Shown here one piece after another: positions 43,398 through 52,623 of a stretch of DNA of 64,000 nt; the stretch's first letter is position 1, and each line of letters starts with the position of its first letter. The DNA lies in NCBI GenBank assembly GCA_017557405.1, contig JAFYYV010000040.1, positions 1 to 64,000 of the forward strand, written 5' to 3'. The position numbers and the translations under genes are program-made. The notes beneath the pieces are model-generated. The model was given only the letters and a program-made list of their open reading frames with translations, made no database searches and was not told where the DNA came from. The DNA comes from Prevotella sp. (GTDB taxonomy: Bacteria > Bacteroidota > Bacteroidia > Bacteroidales > Bacteroidaceae).

Positions 43398-44201
43398 TTA
43401 TTTCTTTTGATACACCCTTATCCAATCGAACTGGGTTTCATAAGTGGTTTTGATGTTGGGAACGAGCAGCGGATGATTCCCATTGCCCACACTTTGGTTG
43501 AGAATCAAATAGAAAGGTCGGTCAAAGGTCCATTGCCCTTCATCTTGCATTTTGGGGTCGTTAAGTCGATTGTAGCGAAAGACTGCACGTCCATCGATGG
43601 TCCAGATGATGTGATTCTTATCCCATTCCACACCATATACGTGCCATTTCTTGACATTCATGTCGATTTTGCTTTCACGTGCCAATCCTTCTTTCTTTAA
43701 GGTGAATGATCGATGTGTGTGGACGGTATGGGCTGATTTCCCTTGATTTCCAAACATCTCCACGATGTCTATTTCACCATAGCGTTTATCGATTCCTGGA
43801 ACGGGCACCATCCATGCTGCTGGGAAATTACCGACCTTCATGTTGGTTTTCATGCGCACTTCCACCTTGCCATATTGAAACGAGAACTTCCCTTTCGTGT
43901 CAATAGCTCCTGTCAGCATCTCTTCTTTGTTCGAGCGGTTGGGGATTGCGCGGCAAATCAGCTTTCCGTTTTTGACGTAAACGACATCATTGGAACTACT
44001 GCCAATCCAACGGTTCCAAGGACTGGTACCACGTTGTGTGCGATTCCATTTCCCAGCATCTGGTTGGCTACCGTTGGGTTGGTTGAATTCATCGCTGAAC
44101 ACAAGTTTCCATTCGGTTTCTTGCGCATCCACCTTCGATGTATCGGCAGCGATAGTCAACAACATTAATATGGCCAATAATCCCTTTCTCATCGTTCTCA
44201 A
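43398..44201 (-). CDS. glycoside hydrolase family 16 protein
   Basis: A 267-residue secreted hydrolase with signal peptide and the GH16 catalytic block GEIDIVEMFG (nucleophile and acid/base Glu in ExDxxE). Further family parts: KWNRTQRGTSPWNRW, VEVRMKTNMKVGNFPAAWM and VYGVEWDKNHIIWTIDG. GH16 enzymes cut beta-1,3 or beta-1,4 glucans and galactans. In an exopolysaccharide locus it may trim or release the polymer, suggesting beta-linked backbone. It is convergent with the CapA-like gene, 3 bases apart. Confidence 0.92.
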   Translation of the reverse strand: MRTMRKGLLAILMLLTIAADTSKVDAQETEWKLVFSDEFNQPNGSQPDAGKWNRTQRGTSPWNRWIGSSSNDVVYVKNGKLICRAIPNRSNKEEMLTGAIDTKGKFSFQYGKVEVRMKTNMKVGNFPAAWMVPVPGIDKRYGEIDIVEMFGNQGKSAHTVHTHRSFTLKKEGLARESKIDMNVKKWHVYGVEWDKNHIIWTIDGRAVFRYNRLNDPKMQDEGQWTFDRPFYLILNQSVGNGNHPLLVPNIKTTYETQFDWIRVYQKK

Positions 44202-44206
44202 ATTTG

Positions 44207-45115
44207 TTATTTGACCTCAAAACATTTCCCCATTTCGTCCATATACTCTTCCGTGAAGAAATCGGTAAGTCCACCCAAACAAGTGAATGTCAGTTCACCA
44301 AACCATACTTGTCCTTCTGCCTCATATAAATCCACACGCACTTGTGGGAAAGGTTTTGACAAGATGCGTCCCACCTCTAGCATCTGTTGAAGACACTCGG
44401 GGCGTGGAAGCGGTTTGTCTTCTGCAGAAAAATGACTTGTCAACACCATACGGTCAGGACGACTGGTCCAATCAAGATCGTAACATCCAAATTGTGCTTG
44501 GTACCCGTTCTCCTTACGATTTGAGCAGACGAAGAATGAATGGGGTTCCCCATTGAAGCACCACAATTTATAATCGACAAGCGAAGTCTGCCCTGCTGGT
44601 GATGGCAATAGTTTTTCAGCTAGAATCATCGGCTTGATGTTGCGATATTGAGGTTCTGCCGACAATGCACCTATGTGTTTCCGTGAGAGCCACTCCTGCA
44701 ACGTCTCCTTTAGTCGTGCCCAATCTTCATCGTTCATTTTGGCCTTGTCAACCTTCAAATTTGTGCCTTTGCCATCACCATTATTGGCCTTGAGGATGAA
44801 TTGTTGAGGCAGTTCGTCAAAGCAGATATCCTCCACGTGTTCCCATGCACCATAAAGAGGAACCAAGATGTCTTCCAAACCACAATCACGAACGTATTCC
44901 CGAACCCTATACTTGTCAGCAAGACGCGTCCATTCAGAAGTGTCTGTAAACAACTTCTGATAGAGAATCTTCTCATTCAAGTTTTTGGGGTTCTTGAAGT
45001 CGGGCAACTTATGGAAACGGACAAGATAGCGCAACCTCACTAATGTGACGGGAAAATGCTCTCCCATCCACGCAACTGGTCTTGCTATTATGGCCTTTAT
45101 TTTATCTTTCAACAT
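44207..45115 (-). CDS. ATP-grasp protein, TupA-like (amide ligase type)
   Basis: A 302-residue protein resembling TupA-like ATP-grasp enzymes of teichuronopeptide and capsule loci. N-terminal NPKNLNEKILYQKLF and RLADKYRVREYVRDCGLEDILVPLYG, then the ATP-binding FILKANNGDGKGTN and AEKLLPSP, and acidic metal ligands near VRVDLYEAEGQVWFGELTF. It likely joins an amino acid or similar group to a sugar acid of the polymer. Start at 45115 (MLKDKIKAIIA) because the promoter element TATCTTTG lies near 45138-45145 on the minus strand. Confidence 0.85.
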   Translation of the reverse strand: MLKDKIKAIIARPVAWMGEHFPVTLVRLRYLVRFHKLPDFKNPKNLNEKILYQKLFTDTSEWTRLADKYRVREYVRDCGLEDILVPLYGAWEHVEDICFDELPQQFILKANNGDGKGTNLKVDKAKMNDEDWARLKETLQEWLSRKHIGALSAEPQYRNIKPMILAEKLLPSPAGQTSLVDYKLWCFNGEPHSFFVCSNRKENGYQAQFGCYDLDWTSRPDRMVLTSHFSAEDKPLPRPECLQQMLEVGRILSKPFPQVRVDLYEAEGQVWFGELTFTCLGGLTDFFTEEYMDEMGKCFEVK

Positions 45116-45227
45116 ATTGTTTTTCGGTCTTAAACGGTGCAAAGATACAAAAATAATCGATATAAATAAGTCATAATTCATAATTATTTCATACCTTTGC
45201 AGCCGCTATCGTCAAAAAAAGAGTATA

Positions 45228-46040
45228 ATGAGTCAGGAACTAGTATCAGTCATCATGCCCACTTACAATGCCGGAAAATTCCTTTCCGACAGCATTGCTA
45301 GTGTGCTGAACCAGACGCATAAGAACTTGGAACTGCTCATTACCGACGACTGCTCAACAGAACCAGAGACACTTGAGATTCTTGAGCGGTATAGCAAGGC
45401 CGATTCGCGAGTGAAGGTGGAGTATTTGAAGGAGAACAAAGGAGCGGGGTATGCTCGCAACCAATCCATCAAGCGGGCTATGGGCAGATATATTGCTTTT
45501 TGCGATGGCGATGACCGTTGGATGGCCGACAAATTGGAGCGTCAGATTGCCTACATGGAACGTAAGAGTTGCGCGTTGTGTAGCACCTCATATATTATTT
45601 GTGATGAGGATGGCGAGGAGACGGGAATCTCCATTTCCCCCGAGCGCATCACCTATGGAATGTTGAAACGCGACAACAAGATTGGTTGTTCGACGGCCAT
45701 CTACGATACCCAGCTTTTGGGACGCAAATTCTATATGCCCACCCTCCGCAAACGTCAGGATTGGGCGATGTTGCTGACCATTCTACGTGAGTGCAAGGTT
45801 TGCCACGCCATTACCGATCCCTTGGCTTTTTATCGCAACCGTAATGATTCCATTTCGAGTCGGAAACTTTCGTTGATCAAGTACAACGTCAGGGTTTATC
45901 ATGACATTTTAGGTTTCAACATATTGAAGTCCTATCTTTATTTCTATTTCCTTTTCCTTCCCACTTATTTCTTGAAAGTGATGAAGCGGAAATGCGATAG
46001 TCGTCGATTTCTCAAAGAAAAAAAGGAGCAAAACGCCTAG
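45228..46040 (+). CDS. glycosyltransferase family 2
   Basis: A 270-residue GT2: VSVIMPTYNAGKFLSDSIAS at the N-terminus, LLITDDCSTEP, KGAGYARNQSIKRAMG and the DXD-type FCDGDDRW near 88-95. The C-terminal part ends in a hydrophobic segment (YLYFYFLFLPTYFL) that likely holds it at the membrane. It has its own TACCTTTG promoter element at about 45190-45197, divergent from the ATP-grasp gene. Confidence 0.92.
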   Translation: MSQELVSVIMPTYNAGKFLSDSIASVLNQTHKNLELLITDDCSTEPETLEILERYSKADSRVKVEYLKENKGAGYARNQSIKRAMGRYIAFCDGDDRWMADKLERQIAYMERKSCALCSTSYIICDEDGEETGISISPERITYGMLKRDNKIGCSTAIYDTQLLGRKFYMPTLRKRQDWAMLLTILRECKVCHAITDPLAFYRNRNDSISSRKLSLIKYNVRVYHDILGFNILKSYLYFYFLFLPTYFLKVMKRKCDSRRFLKEKKEQNA

Positions 46041-46113
46041 TCATTTTCCCCCTCATTTTTTAACACTTTTTCCTCGAATTTTTGTTGCAAGCCATGCAAT
46101 AAAAAAATCATAT

Positions 46114-46136
46114 GTTCGTTTTTTATATAAACGAAC
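46114..46136 (+). promoter_or_regulatory. hairpin just before the sugar transferase start
   Basis: GTTCGTTT-TTTATAT-AAACGAAC, a perfect 8-bp stem ending six bases before ATG 46143. In RNA it could limit ribosome access or protect the 5' end; in DNA it could be an operator. Confidence 0.45.
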
Positions 46137-46142
46137 TAATAT

Positions 46143-46772
46143 ATGACAAAACTCGAAAACGGATACGTTTTAGATGGCATGAACGAGTTTGAGCGCAATA
46201 TCAAACGTCTATGTGATTTTTGCGCGGCTGCGGTCTGCCTGGTATTGTTTTCGCCTCTTTTCCTTGTATGCTATATTGCCGTGAGACGCGAAGACGGTGG
46301 TCCTGCCATATTCAAGCAGGAGCGTATTGGCCGTTTTGGACGTCCTTTCAACATATATAAGTTTCGTTCCATGCGTGTAGATGCCGAGAAAGATGGTCCT
46401 GCTCTTTATCAGCATGAGAATGAGACACGAATGACCAAGGTAGGACATTTCCTTCGTGTTCATCATCTTGACGAGTTACCACAACTTTGGAATGTCTTGA
46501 AAGGTGATATGGCTTTCATAGGTCCGCGTCCCGAACGTAAATATTATATCGACCAGATTATGGAGCGCGACCCGCGTTATGTTTATTTGTATCAGATTCG
46601 TCCAGGTGTAACCTCTTACGCCACACTATACAACGGCTACACCGACACGTTGGAAAAGATGCTCCGCCGATTGGAACTTGACCTTTATTATCTGGAGCAT
46701 CGCTCGTGGTGGTTCGACGTGAAATTGTTGATAAAGACCTTCATCAACATTGCCTTCGGAAAGAAGTTCTGA
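46143..46772 (+). CDS. undecaprenyl-phosphate sugar phosphotransferase (initiating transferase)
   Basis: A 209-residue short-form bacterial sugar transferase: one hydrophobic membrane hairpin (about 25-48), then PAIFKQERIGRFGRPFNIYKFRSM (split here as PAIFKQERIG and FNIYKFRSMR), HHLDELPQLWNVLKGDMAFIGPRP and RPGVTSYATLYNGY, all family hallmarks. It moves a sugar-1-phosphate from UDP-sugar to undecaprenyl phosphate, the first step for the Wzx/Wzy polymer. The four-helix N-terminal bundle of WbaP is absent, as in PglC-like forms. Confidence 0.94.
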   Translation: MTKLENGYVLDGMNEFERNIKRLCDFCAAAVCLVLFSPLFLVCYIAVRREDGGPAIFKQERIGRFGRPFNIYKFRSMRVDAEKDGPALYQHENETRMTKVGHFLRVHHLDELPQLWNVLKGDMAFIGPRPERKYYIDQIMERDPRYVYLYQIRPGVTSYATLYNGYTDTLEKMLRRLELDLYYLEHRSWWFDVKLLIKTFINIAFGKKF

Positions 46773-46805
46773 AAGCTTTGATGAATCTTCCTAATCATTA
46801 TCCTA

Positions 46806-47270
46806 TTACATTTTCCTGAAGTTCAATCGTAGCGCTTCCGTTTCGATAGTTAGATGGTTGCTGGTCAGCGTCGTGATCTTGAAGCGTTCATCGAGTTTGT
46901 TGATGCCGAAAGGACGAAGTTGCTCGATGTCCTCTACCAACGGGTCACCTCCAGCACGATCGAAGATGTGAGGCTCGATGATGGTGAGTTGCTTGTTTTC
47001 GCGTGTGAATTGGCAAACAATGCGTTGCGGAGTATTCGTGAAGTCGGGGGAATAGACGATGAGCAAACTTCCTTGCACCGACCAGAATACGCGTTCCTCG
47101 TGCATGTCGCGAGTTACGCCTGAGTCGAGAGAGTCGACAGATGTCATATGCCAATAGCCATCGAGATGTCCATTGCCCGAAGTCTCAAATTCCACCCATC
47201 CGCATGATGTCACCACCATGCATGTCGCGATGGCCATCAAGGTCTTGATATGTGATTTCAATTGTTTCAT
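46806..47270 (-). CDS. small lipoprotein, lipocalin-like
   Basis: A ~154-residue lipoprotein (lipobox VVTSCGW) with GHLDGYWHMTSVDS, the GxW opening typical of lipocalin-like proteins, and a beta-rich body ending TIETEALRLNFRKM. In-frame ATGs at 47285, 47276 and 47270 are all possible starts; the last gives the cleanest signal peptide. It sits between the sugar transferase and wzi-like genes, on the same strand as Wzi. Function unknown. Confidence 0.78.
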   Translation of the reverse strand: MKQLKSHIKTLMAIATCMVVTSCGWVEFETSGNGHLDGYWHMTSVDSLDSGVTRDMHEERVFWSVQGSLLIVYSPDFTNTPQRIVCQFTRENKQLTIIEPHIFDRAGGDPLVEDIEQLRPFGINKLDERFKITTLTSNHLTIETEALRLNFRKM

Positions 47271-47299
47271 GTTCATGCCTTTCAACTAAGTTTCCGTTG

Positions 47300-48880
47300 T
47301 CAATTTTCTTTCTTCTTTTTCAACAATCCACTCTTCGAAACCGTGACTTGCGCGCCCCAGTTCTCGCCCAGCAGATGACCGAAATCCATAGCGTATGCTC
47401 CTTTAACGCTCCAGCCTTTGGGCAACTGGTAGGAGGCCTCGGCCAAGAATCCAACGTAGTGTTGTAATCTTGTGTAGGGTAGGTCGTAGGTGCCCAATCC
47501 ATTCTGATAGGTGATCAACGCTCGATAGGACAATCGTTCGAGGGGAGAGCCGTCAACACCCAAATGGAACGCTTTCGAGCGGTTGTTGTGAATGTGGATG
47601 GTGCCGTCTTCGTTGTAGATAGGCGAGCGGTAGAGTGGGTTTCCCATCACCTGCCCCCAATGTTGCCAACCTGAGTAGATATAGTGGTTGTAATAGTCGT
47701 CGCGACCGCTGATATGGTCGGCGAAAGCAGGCGTGTGGTCGTGATAGACAGGTCCGCTTTGGTATTTCGAGTAGAAGTATTCGAGCACGAAGTTGCGAAT
47801 CCAAGTGCCATATTTGAAGTTCAACTCCATTCCCACGAGAATGTCTTTCATGTTGTAGAGGAAGAAGCGGCGGTCTTTCTTGACATTCCATTCATCGCCC
47901 GTTCCATAGCCGTTGTAGTCGAGTTGAAGCATCATGGAGTGGTCTTCGAAGAACTTCTCGGCATAGAGCCTAAACGCCCACGTCTCGTCGTCATAATTCA
48001 ATCGTACCATCCAACTACCCAATTGGTCGCCTTCGGCATTCTGATATTCGGTTCCTTTCTCAGGAGAGTCGGCACCTCCAGGCATCAACGCATGCCACAT
48101 TCCCTTGACGCCGTTATCTCCTTTGAAGACGGTCATTCCGTTTTCCGTGGGGACATACGACTCGCCTCCGAAGAGCGCACCCATTTCCAATCCCATCTCC
48201 AACGACCAGGGGTAGAATCGTTCCTCATTTCCAATCTTCAGGAAACCGGCTTTGCTATGGAAGCGCGTTCCAGTTGAGTATTTCGATTGTTGTTGGGTGA
48301 AGTCGCGTTGCCAATTGTCGTCGGTCAGTTTTCCATACGCCACATGGCCCTTCAGCTGGAACCATCCACCGAGAATGGGAATACGCCAATATTCGGGCAA
48401 CGAGACGCGCACTTGAGGCACAGGGCGGGCGTTGATTCCCAACGTCTGCGAACCCGTGCTGAGCGTTTGGTTCTTCATCTCCATCGGAATCTCCTTGGCT
48501 CCTATCATCAAGGCGCCATGCAACCAACGGCCTTCCACAAAGGCTTGCTGGATGATGAAATTGCTCGTGTAGTTGATGGGAGCCACCACGTCCACTCCGT
48601 ATCCCACACCCCAACGGCGGGCGCTATCGGCGCGCAGAGGCCTGATGAGGCTTCCACGCACGTATCCGTTTTCTTTCTCGAGCGAACTCAATCCATGTCG
48701 GTTGGCGTTGAGCCATAAAGGTGTTTTACCGTCGGATACAGAACCTTGCATCTCGAGGTTGTATTTTAGTTGGTCGGCCAAGTCAAGTTTGCCGGGTTCG
48801 TCGTAGTCCGTCCAATAGTATTGTGCTTGGACGCCTACAGTTGTGATGAACATGGCCAAAAGGAGTAGCGGTTTCTTCAT
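47300..48880 (-). CDS. Wzi family capsule assembly protein
   Basis: A 526-residue outer membrane protein: signal peptide (cleavage near GVQAQ), then many amphipathic strands rich in Tyr/Trp/Gly and an aromatic-rich C-terminus. The family part KTPLWLNANRHGLSSLEKENG and later WRLHGALMIGAKEIPMEM-like sections fit the Bacteroidales Wzi/CAP assembly type, an 18-strand barrel that binds capsule to the surface. Position at the end of the polysaccharide locus supports the call. Confidence 0.87.
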   Translation of the reverse strand: MKKPLLLLAMFITTVGVQAQYYWTDYDEPGKLDLADQLKYNLEMQGSVSDGKTPLWLNANRHGLSSLEKENGYVRGSLIRPLRADSARRWGVGYGVDVVAPINYTSNFIIQQAFVEGRWLHGALMIGAKEIPMEMKNQTLSTGSQTLGINARPVPQVRVSLPEYWRIPILGGWFQLKGHVAYGKLTDDNWQRDFTQQQSKYSTGTRFHSKAGFLKIGNEERFYPWSLEMGLEMGALFGGESYVPTENGMTVFKGDNGVKGMWHALMPGGADSPEKGTEYQNAEGDQLGSWMVRLNYDDETWAFRLYAEKFFEDHSMMLQLDYNGYGTGDEWNVKKDRRFFLYNMKDILVGMELNFKYGTWIRNFVLEYFYSKYQSGPVYHDHTPAFADHISGRDDYYNHYIYSGWQHWGQVMGNPLYRSPIYNEDGTIHIHNNRSKAFHLGVDGSPLERLSYRALITYQNGLGTYDLPYTRLQHYVGFLAEASYQLPKGWSVKGAYAMDFGHLLGENWGAQVTVSKSGLLKKKKEN

Positions 48881-48948
48881 ATATATATAAATATGTGTAA
48901 GTGTGGTGTCGTTTTTTGATTAACGTCTCTGTCGTTGTTTTTATTGCT

Positions 48949-50070
48949 TTATTCTCGCCATTTTCCAAGCGCTTCCACCACGCGGTCAGCTTCGTCTATG
49001 GTCATCGCCTGGCTGATGGGAAGGCTGAGCTCTTCGTTATGGATGCGTTCGGTAATGGGAAGAGAGAGGTCATTCCACGAGGCAAAGCATTGCTGGCGAT
49101 GAGGTGGAATAGGGTAGTGGATCATGGTTTGCACGCCTTGCTCGCCTAGATGTTGTTGCAACAGGTCGCGCTCGGGCGAGAAGATGGGGAACAGATGCCA
49201 CACGTTCTGCTCGTCGGTCAATTCGAGGGGTAGGGTGATGCCTTCTATGTGTTGCAAAGCCTCGATGTAGCGGTGGGCGATGGCTTGCCGATGGAGGTTG
49301 TCTTCATCTATATGGCGTAATTTCACCTTCAATACGGCGGCTTGCAACTCGTCCATGCGACTGTTACGCCCACAATAATCAAAGACGTATTTACGGCTCG
49401 AACCATAATTGCCCAACGACCGTATCATGTCTGCCAAAGCATCGTCGTCGGTGGTCACAGCTCCGGCATCGCCAAAAGCCCCCATGTTCTTCGCAGGATA
49501 GAAACTATGACCTGCGGCGTGGCCGAGAGAGCCTGTTCGTTTGGGAGTCCCCATAGGGGAGGAGAAACAACAGCCATGCGCTTGCGCGTTGTCCTCCACC
49601 AGCAGCAGATGATGACGCTGGCAGATGTCGTTGATGCGTTCGGTATAGGCGCAACGGCCATAGAGATGGACAATCATAATGGAGCGTGTGCGAGGTGTGA
49701 TGTGGTTCTCAATCAGGTTGTCGTCAATTTCCAACGTCTCAAATCTTGGCTCCACCAACACGGGCTTCAACCCATTCTCCGTAATGGCCAGAATAGAGGC
49801 GATATAGGTGTTGGCAGGCACGATGACCTCGTCGCCCGGTTGCATCAACCCCATCTCGATATAGGCGCGATAGATGAGCGTGAGCGCGTCGAGTCCGTTG
49901 CCCACGCCAATGCAATGACGCGTACCGATATAAGCGGCGTAGTCGTGTTCGAACTCAGCCACCTCCTTGCCCAGCAGATACCAACCCGAGTCGACCACGC
50001 GACCGATGGCCTCGTGGTATTCGTCGGCGTAAAGTGCCGTCACTCGTTGCAAATCCAGAAACTTGATCAT
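48949..50070 (-). CDS. DegT/DnrJ/EryC1/StrS sugar aminotransferase
   Basis: A 373-residue PLP enzyme that aminates a keto-sugar nucleotide for the polysaccharide. Start MIKFLDLQRVTALY at 50070. The cofactor Lys is in HSFYPAKNMGAFGDAGAV; NGLDALTLIYRAY and VIVPANTYIASILAI and EDNAQAHGC are also typical. The closest functional types are the FdtB/QdtB-like 3-aminotransferases and ArnB-like 4-aminotransferases; substrate not settled. Downstream gene is Wzi on the same strand. Confidence 0.92.
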   Translation of the reverse strand: MIKFLDLQRVTALYADEYHEAIGRVVDSGWYLLGKEVAEFEHDYAAYIGTRHCIGVGNGLDALTLIYRAYIEMGLMQPGDEVIVPANTYIASILAITENGLKPVLVEPRFETLEIDDNLIENHITPRTRSIMIVHLYGRCAYTERINDICQRHHLLLVEDNAQAHGCCFSSPMGTPKRTGSLGHAAGHSFYPAKNMGAFGDAGAVTTDDDALADMIRSLGNYGSSRKYVFDYCGRNSRMDELQAAVLKVKLRHIDEDNLHRQAIAHRYIEALQHIEGITLPLELTDEQNVWHLFPIFSPERDLLQQHLGEQGVQTMIHYPIPPHRQQCFASWNDLSLPITERIHNEELSLPISQAMTIDEADRVVEALGKWRE

Positions 50071-50160
50071 CGTTTGTGAGGCTTGCAAGTTGCATGAAAC
50101 CTATTATAATAACGTTGCAACCCGCCTTTTTATTACATTCTTCGACGTAAAATAGTTTTG

Positions 50161-50194
50161 TAGGGATTTTCCCCTCTTTGTTTAGGGAAAATCC
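50161..50194 (+). promoter_or_regulatory. paired direct repeats TAGGGAWWWTCC, LytTR-like
   Basis: TAGGGATTTTCC at 50161 and TAGGGAAAATCC at 50183 are direct repeats 22 bases apart; because the centre is AT they also form a hairpin. The pair lies just upstream of the promoter at 50197-50226. The same pair is found at 17634. Confidence 0.5.
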
Positions 50195-50196
50195 TT

Positions 50197-50226
50197 TTTG
50201 GGGGCGATTATTTGTTCATATCTTTG
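50197..50226 (+). promoter_or_regulatory. promoter of the 50268 gene
   Basis: TTTG at 50197-50200 and TATCTTTG at 50219-50226, followed by a 42-base leader to ATG 50268. Confidence 0.6.
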
Positions 50227-50267
50227 CAACGTGAACAAGAATATAAACAATTTAAAACCATAAGAAT

Positions 50268-51452
50268 ATGAAAAAAATGATCATCGCCCTTGTGGCACTG
50301 TTTACATTCACCGTTTCGGCCAACGCCATGAGTTACGAACAGGCTCGTCAGCAGGCACTCTTCCTGACAGACAAGATGGCGTATGAACTGAATCTTACAG
50401 AAGAGCAGTACGAAGCCGCATTCGAGGTGAATCTCGACTATCTGATGAGCGTCAATACCCCTGACGATCTCTATGGTATCTACTGGCAGCAGCGCAATCT
50501 CGACTTGAGCTACATCCTCTTCGATTGGCAATATCGCTCGTTTGTTGCCGCCAGCTACTTCTATCGCCCCCTCTACTGGGAGGCAGGCTACTGGCACTTC
50601 GGCATCTATGCCCGCTATCCGCATCGCGACTACTTCTTCTTCGGACGTCCTCATTTCTATACCGTCTATCGTGGTGGACATAGCTGGCGTATGAACGGCG
50701 GACGCTCCTACTATCATGGCCGTGATTTCGGCGGAGGTCGTGGACGCGATCATCATGTAGGAATGCAAGACCGCTTCAGCCGTGGAGATTTCGGACGTGG
50801 ACAGCGCGGTATCGACAACCGTCGCGACAACCGCCCCAACAACAATGGTGGCAACCGCTCGTTCGGCAATGGCCAGCGTCCTAATAATAACAATGTGCAG
50901 GGCCGTCCCAACAACGACAATCGTGTCAGCCGCCCCAACAACAATGGAGGCAACCGCACGTTCGGAAATGGTGGAAATGGTGGCAGCCGTAGCAACGTTG
51001 GCAACGGATCAGCTCCCCAGATGAACAATTCTACCCCTCAGCAGGGCAACCGTTCGTTCGGCGGACGTTCCACAACCACGCAACCCTCAACCAGCACTCG
51101 TCCCAGCACCAGCCCGAGCACCCAGAGCGCCACTCCGCGCAACTTCAGCCAGAGCAGCACGCGCACAACGGTGACTCGTCCCAACACCAACAGTTCGAGC
51201 TCTTCGAGCCGCCATTTCGGAAACAGCTCCAGCAGTAGTGCTCCTCGCAGCACCTTCACCCCCAGCCGCTCCTCGTCGAGCAGTTCGAGCAGCCCGAGCC
51301 GTTCCATTAGCACTCCCTCTCGCAGCAGCAGTAGCAGCAGCGTAGGCCGTAGCAGCGGTGGAAGCAGCATGAGCCGTGGTGGTGGCGGTGGCAGCCATAG
51401 CGGTGGTGGAAGCCGCGGAGGCGGTGGTGGACACTTCGGTGGTCGCAGATAA
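50268..51452 (+). CDS. secreted protein with long Asn/Ser/Gly/Arg-rich tail
   Basis: A 394-residue exported protein. Signal peptide MKKMIIALVALFTFTVSANA is nearly the same as in the 58252 gene. Residues 21-95 are helical (YEQARQQALFLTDKMAYELN, EEQYEAAFEVNLDYL), then an aromatic-rich stretch (95-150), then ~240 residues of low complexity: Arg/Gly/Asn repeats (RPNNNGGNR), then Ser runs with Pro/Thr and a Gly-rich end. The tail is basic and unfolded-looking and could bind nucleic acid, polysaccharide or cell wall. No enzyme motif. Controlled by a candidate LytTR-type site. Confidence 0.82.
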   Translation: MKKMIIALVALFTFTVSANAMSYEQARQQALFLTDKMAYELNLTEEQYEAAFEVNLDYLMSVNTPDDLYGIYWQQRNLDLSYILFDWQYRSFVAASYFYRPLYWEAGYWHFGIYARYPHRDYFFFGRPHFYTVYRGGHSWRMNGGRSYYHGRDFGGGRGRDHHVGMQDRFSRGDFGRGQRGIDNRRDNRPNNNGGNRSFGNGQRPNNNNVQGRPNNDNRVSRPNNNGGNRTFGNGGNGGSRSNVGNGSAPQMNNSTPQQGNRSFGGRSTTTQPSTSTRPSTSPSTQSATPRNFSQSSTRTTVTRPNTNSSSSSSRHFGNSSSSSAPRSTFTPSRSSSSSSSSPSRSISTPSRSSSSSSVGRSSGGSSMSRGGGGGSHSGGGSRGGGGGHFGGRR

Positions 51453-51641
51453 AAACCGACAAACAGGTTGAATAAATATATAAAAACAAATGAATTTCTG
51501 ATGTAAGACTTTATAGTAGATCCATCTTCAATCAGCGTATTGCCCTAAGGTAAAGGGTTGTTTCAGGAGACATATATAATTAATAATAATGAAGATGTAA
51601 AAAAAGTTTGAGAAGAATTCGTAATCTTTGAAACTAGAAGG

Positions 51642-51696
51642 AGCGGAGCCCAGTCGTCTTTTCAAGTGTGAAAGGCATAAGGGCTCTGCTTTTTTG
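51642..51696 (+). terminator. intrinsic terminator
   Basis: AGCGGAGCCC pairs with GGGCTCTGCT (one G-U), followed by TTTTTTG. It is 190 bases after the 50268 gene; the remaining gap 51453-51832 holds no gene, only the promoter (TATCTTTG near 51782) of the next gene. Confidence 0.75.
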
Positions 51697-51831
51697 TTTC
51701 CCTTTAAGCCCTTTGAACCCTTAATTTATTGTTTTTCGATAAATTTTTTATGTTTTTTCTTGGAGGTTTCAAAAATAATATATATCTTTGCACCGAAAAT
51801 AATTATCGTTAAACAATAAAATCTTATCAAT

Positions 51832-52570
51832 TATGAACAAAAGACTGAAAATCTACAGCGTTCTGCTGGCTATCGTATTAGTGGGAACTGTTATCTCCAA
51901 CACGTATTATCGTGAAAAATACTCGACGGTTACGCGCGAGGGCGAAGTGCTCACTCTGGATTCCCTGACCGAAGAGTTTGGTAAGGTCGACAAGAAAATA
52001 ACAGTACACGTGGATACCATTGACGGTAAGCGCGACACTATCGGCATCACTACCTCATATAATACCCAATTCAAGCCGGCCTTTGAGGTGACTATTCCTG
52101 TCAGACCTAATCGTTTTGGCAACGACAAGTTCCTCTATAGCAATGTAAAAGGACAAACTTGCATGGTGGAAATGCAGCAAGTGAAACTGAAAGTGCCTAT
52201 GGAGAAGGGCTCGAACACTTTCAATATTATCTTCGCACTATCGATTTGTATGTTGTTGCCGTATCTCTGGCTGCTTGTCATCGTCTTGAAGGTGATACGC
52301 TCCATCTACAAAGGCGAAGTCTTTTTGACGCAGATTGCCAAACGGTTGGAAACGGCAGGCTGGTTACTCGTAGCCTACTGGTTACTGGCCAATGTGGTGA
52401 GTTACATCCAGATACTGATACTCCGTGAGATTGTGATGATGGCTTACTACCACATTCCTTGGGAGTCTACCAGTATCTACTACATCGTCTTTGGCCTTGT
52501 GCTGATGATCATCTCGCAGATCATCCTTATGGGCAAGGATCTGAAGGAAGAACAAGAACTGACCATCTAA
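51832..52570 (+). CDS. DUF2975 family membrane protein
   Basis: A 245-residue protein (ATG 51833) with an N-terminal helix (LLAIVLVGTVISN), an extracytoplasmic domain of ~100 residues, then three helices including VIRSIYKGEVFLTQIAKRLE between them, the DUF2975 hallmark (short loop with RxGxxF). It ends ISQIILMGKDLKEEQELTI, identical to the end of the next gene. DUF2975 proteins are commonly paired with a small XRE regulator, as here (53359), and may act as its membrane antagonist; that role is inferred. Confidence 0.82.
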
Positions 52571-52623
52571 TCACCGAGTCTTATGAGTATCATAGTTCGT
52601 TAAACACTAAAATATTATCCATT

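Noticed and set aside
40410..46772. Integrated prophage or transposon within the polysaccharide locus
   Set aside because: No integrase, transposase or phage structural genes seen; mixed strand order is common in such loci.
50163..50194. Terminator hairpin before the 50268 gene
   Set aside because: The stem is real but no gene is transcribed into it from the left; the direct-repeat reading (matching 17634) explains it better.
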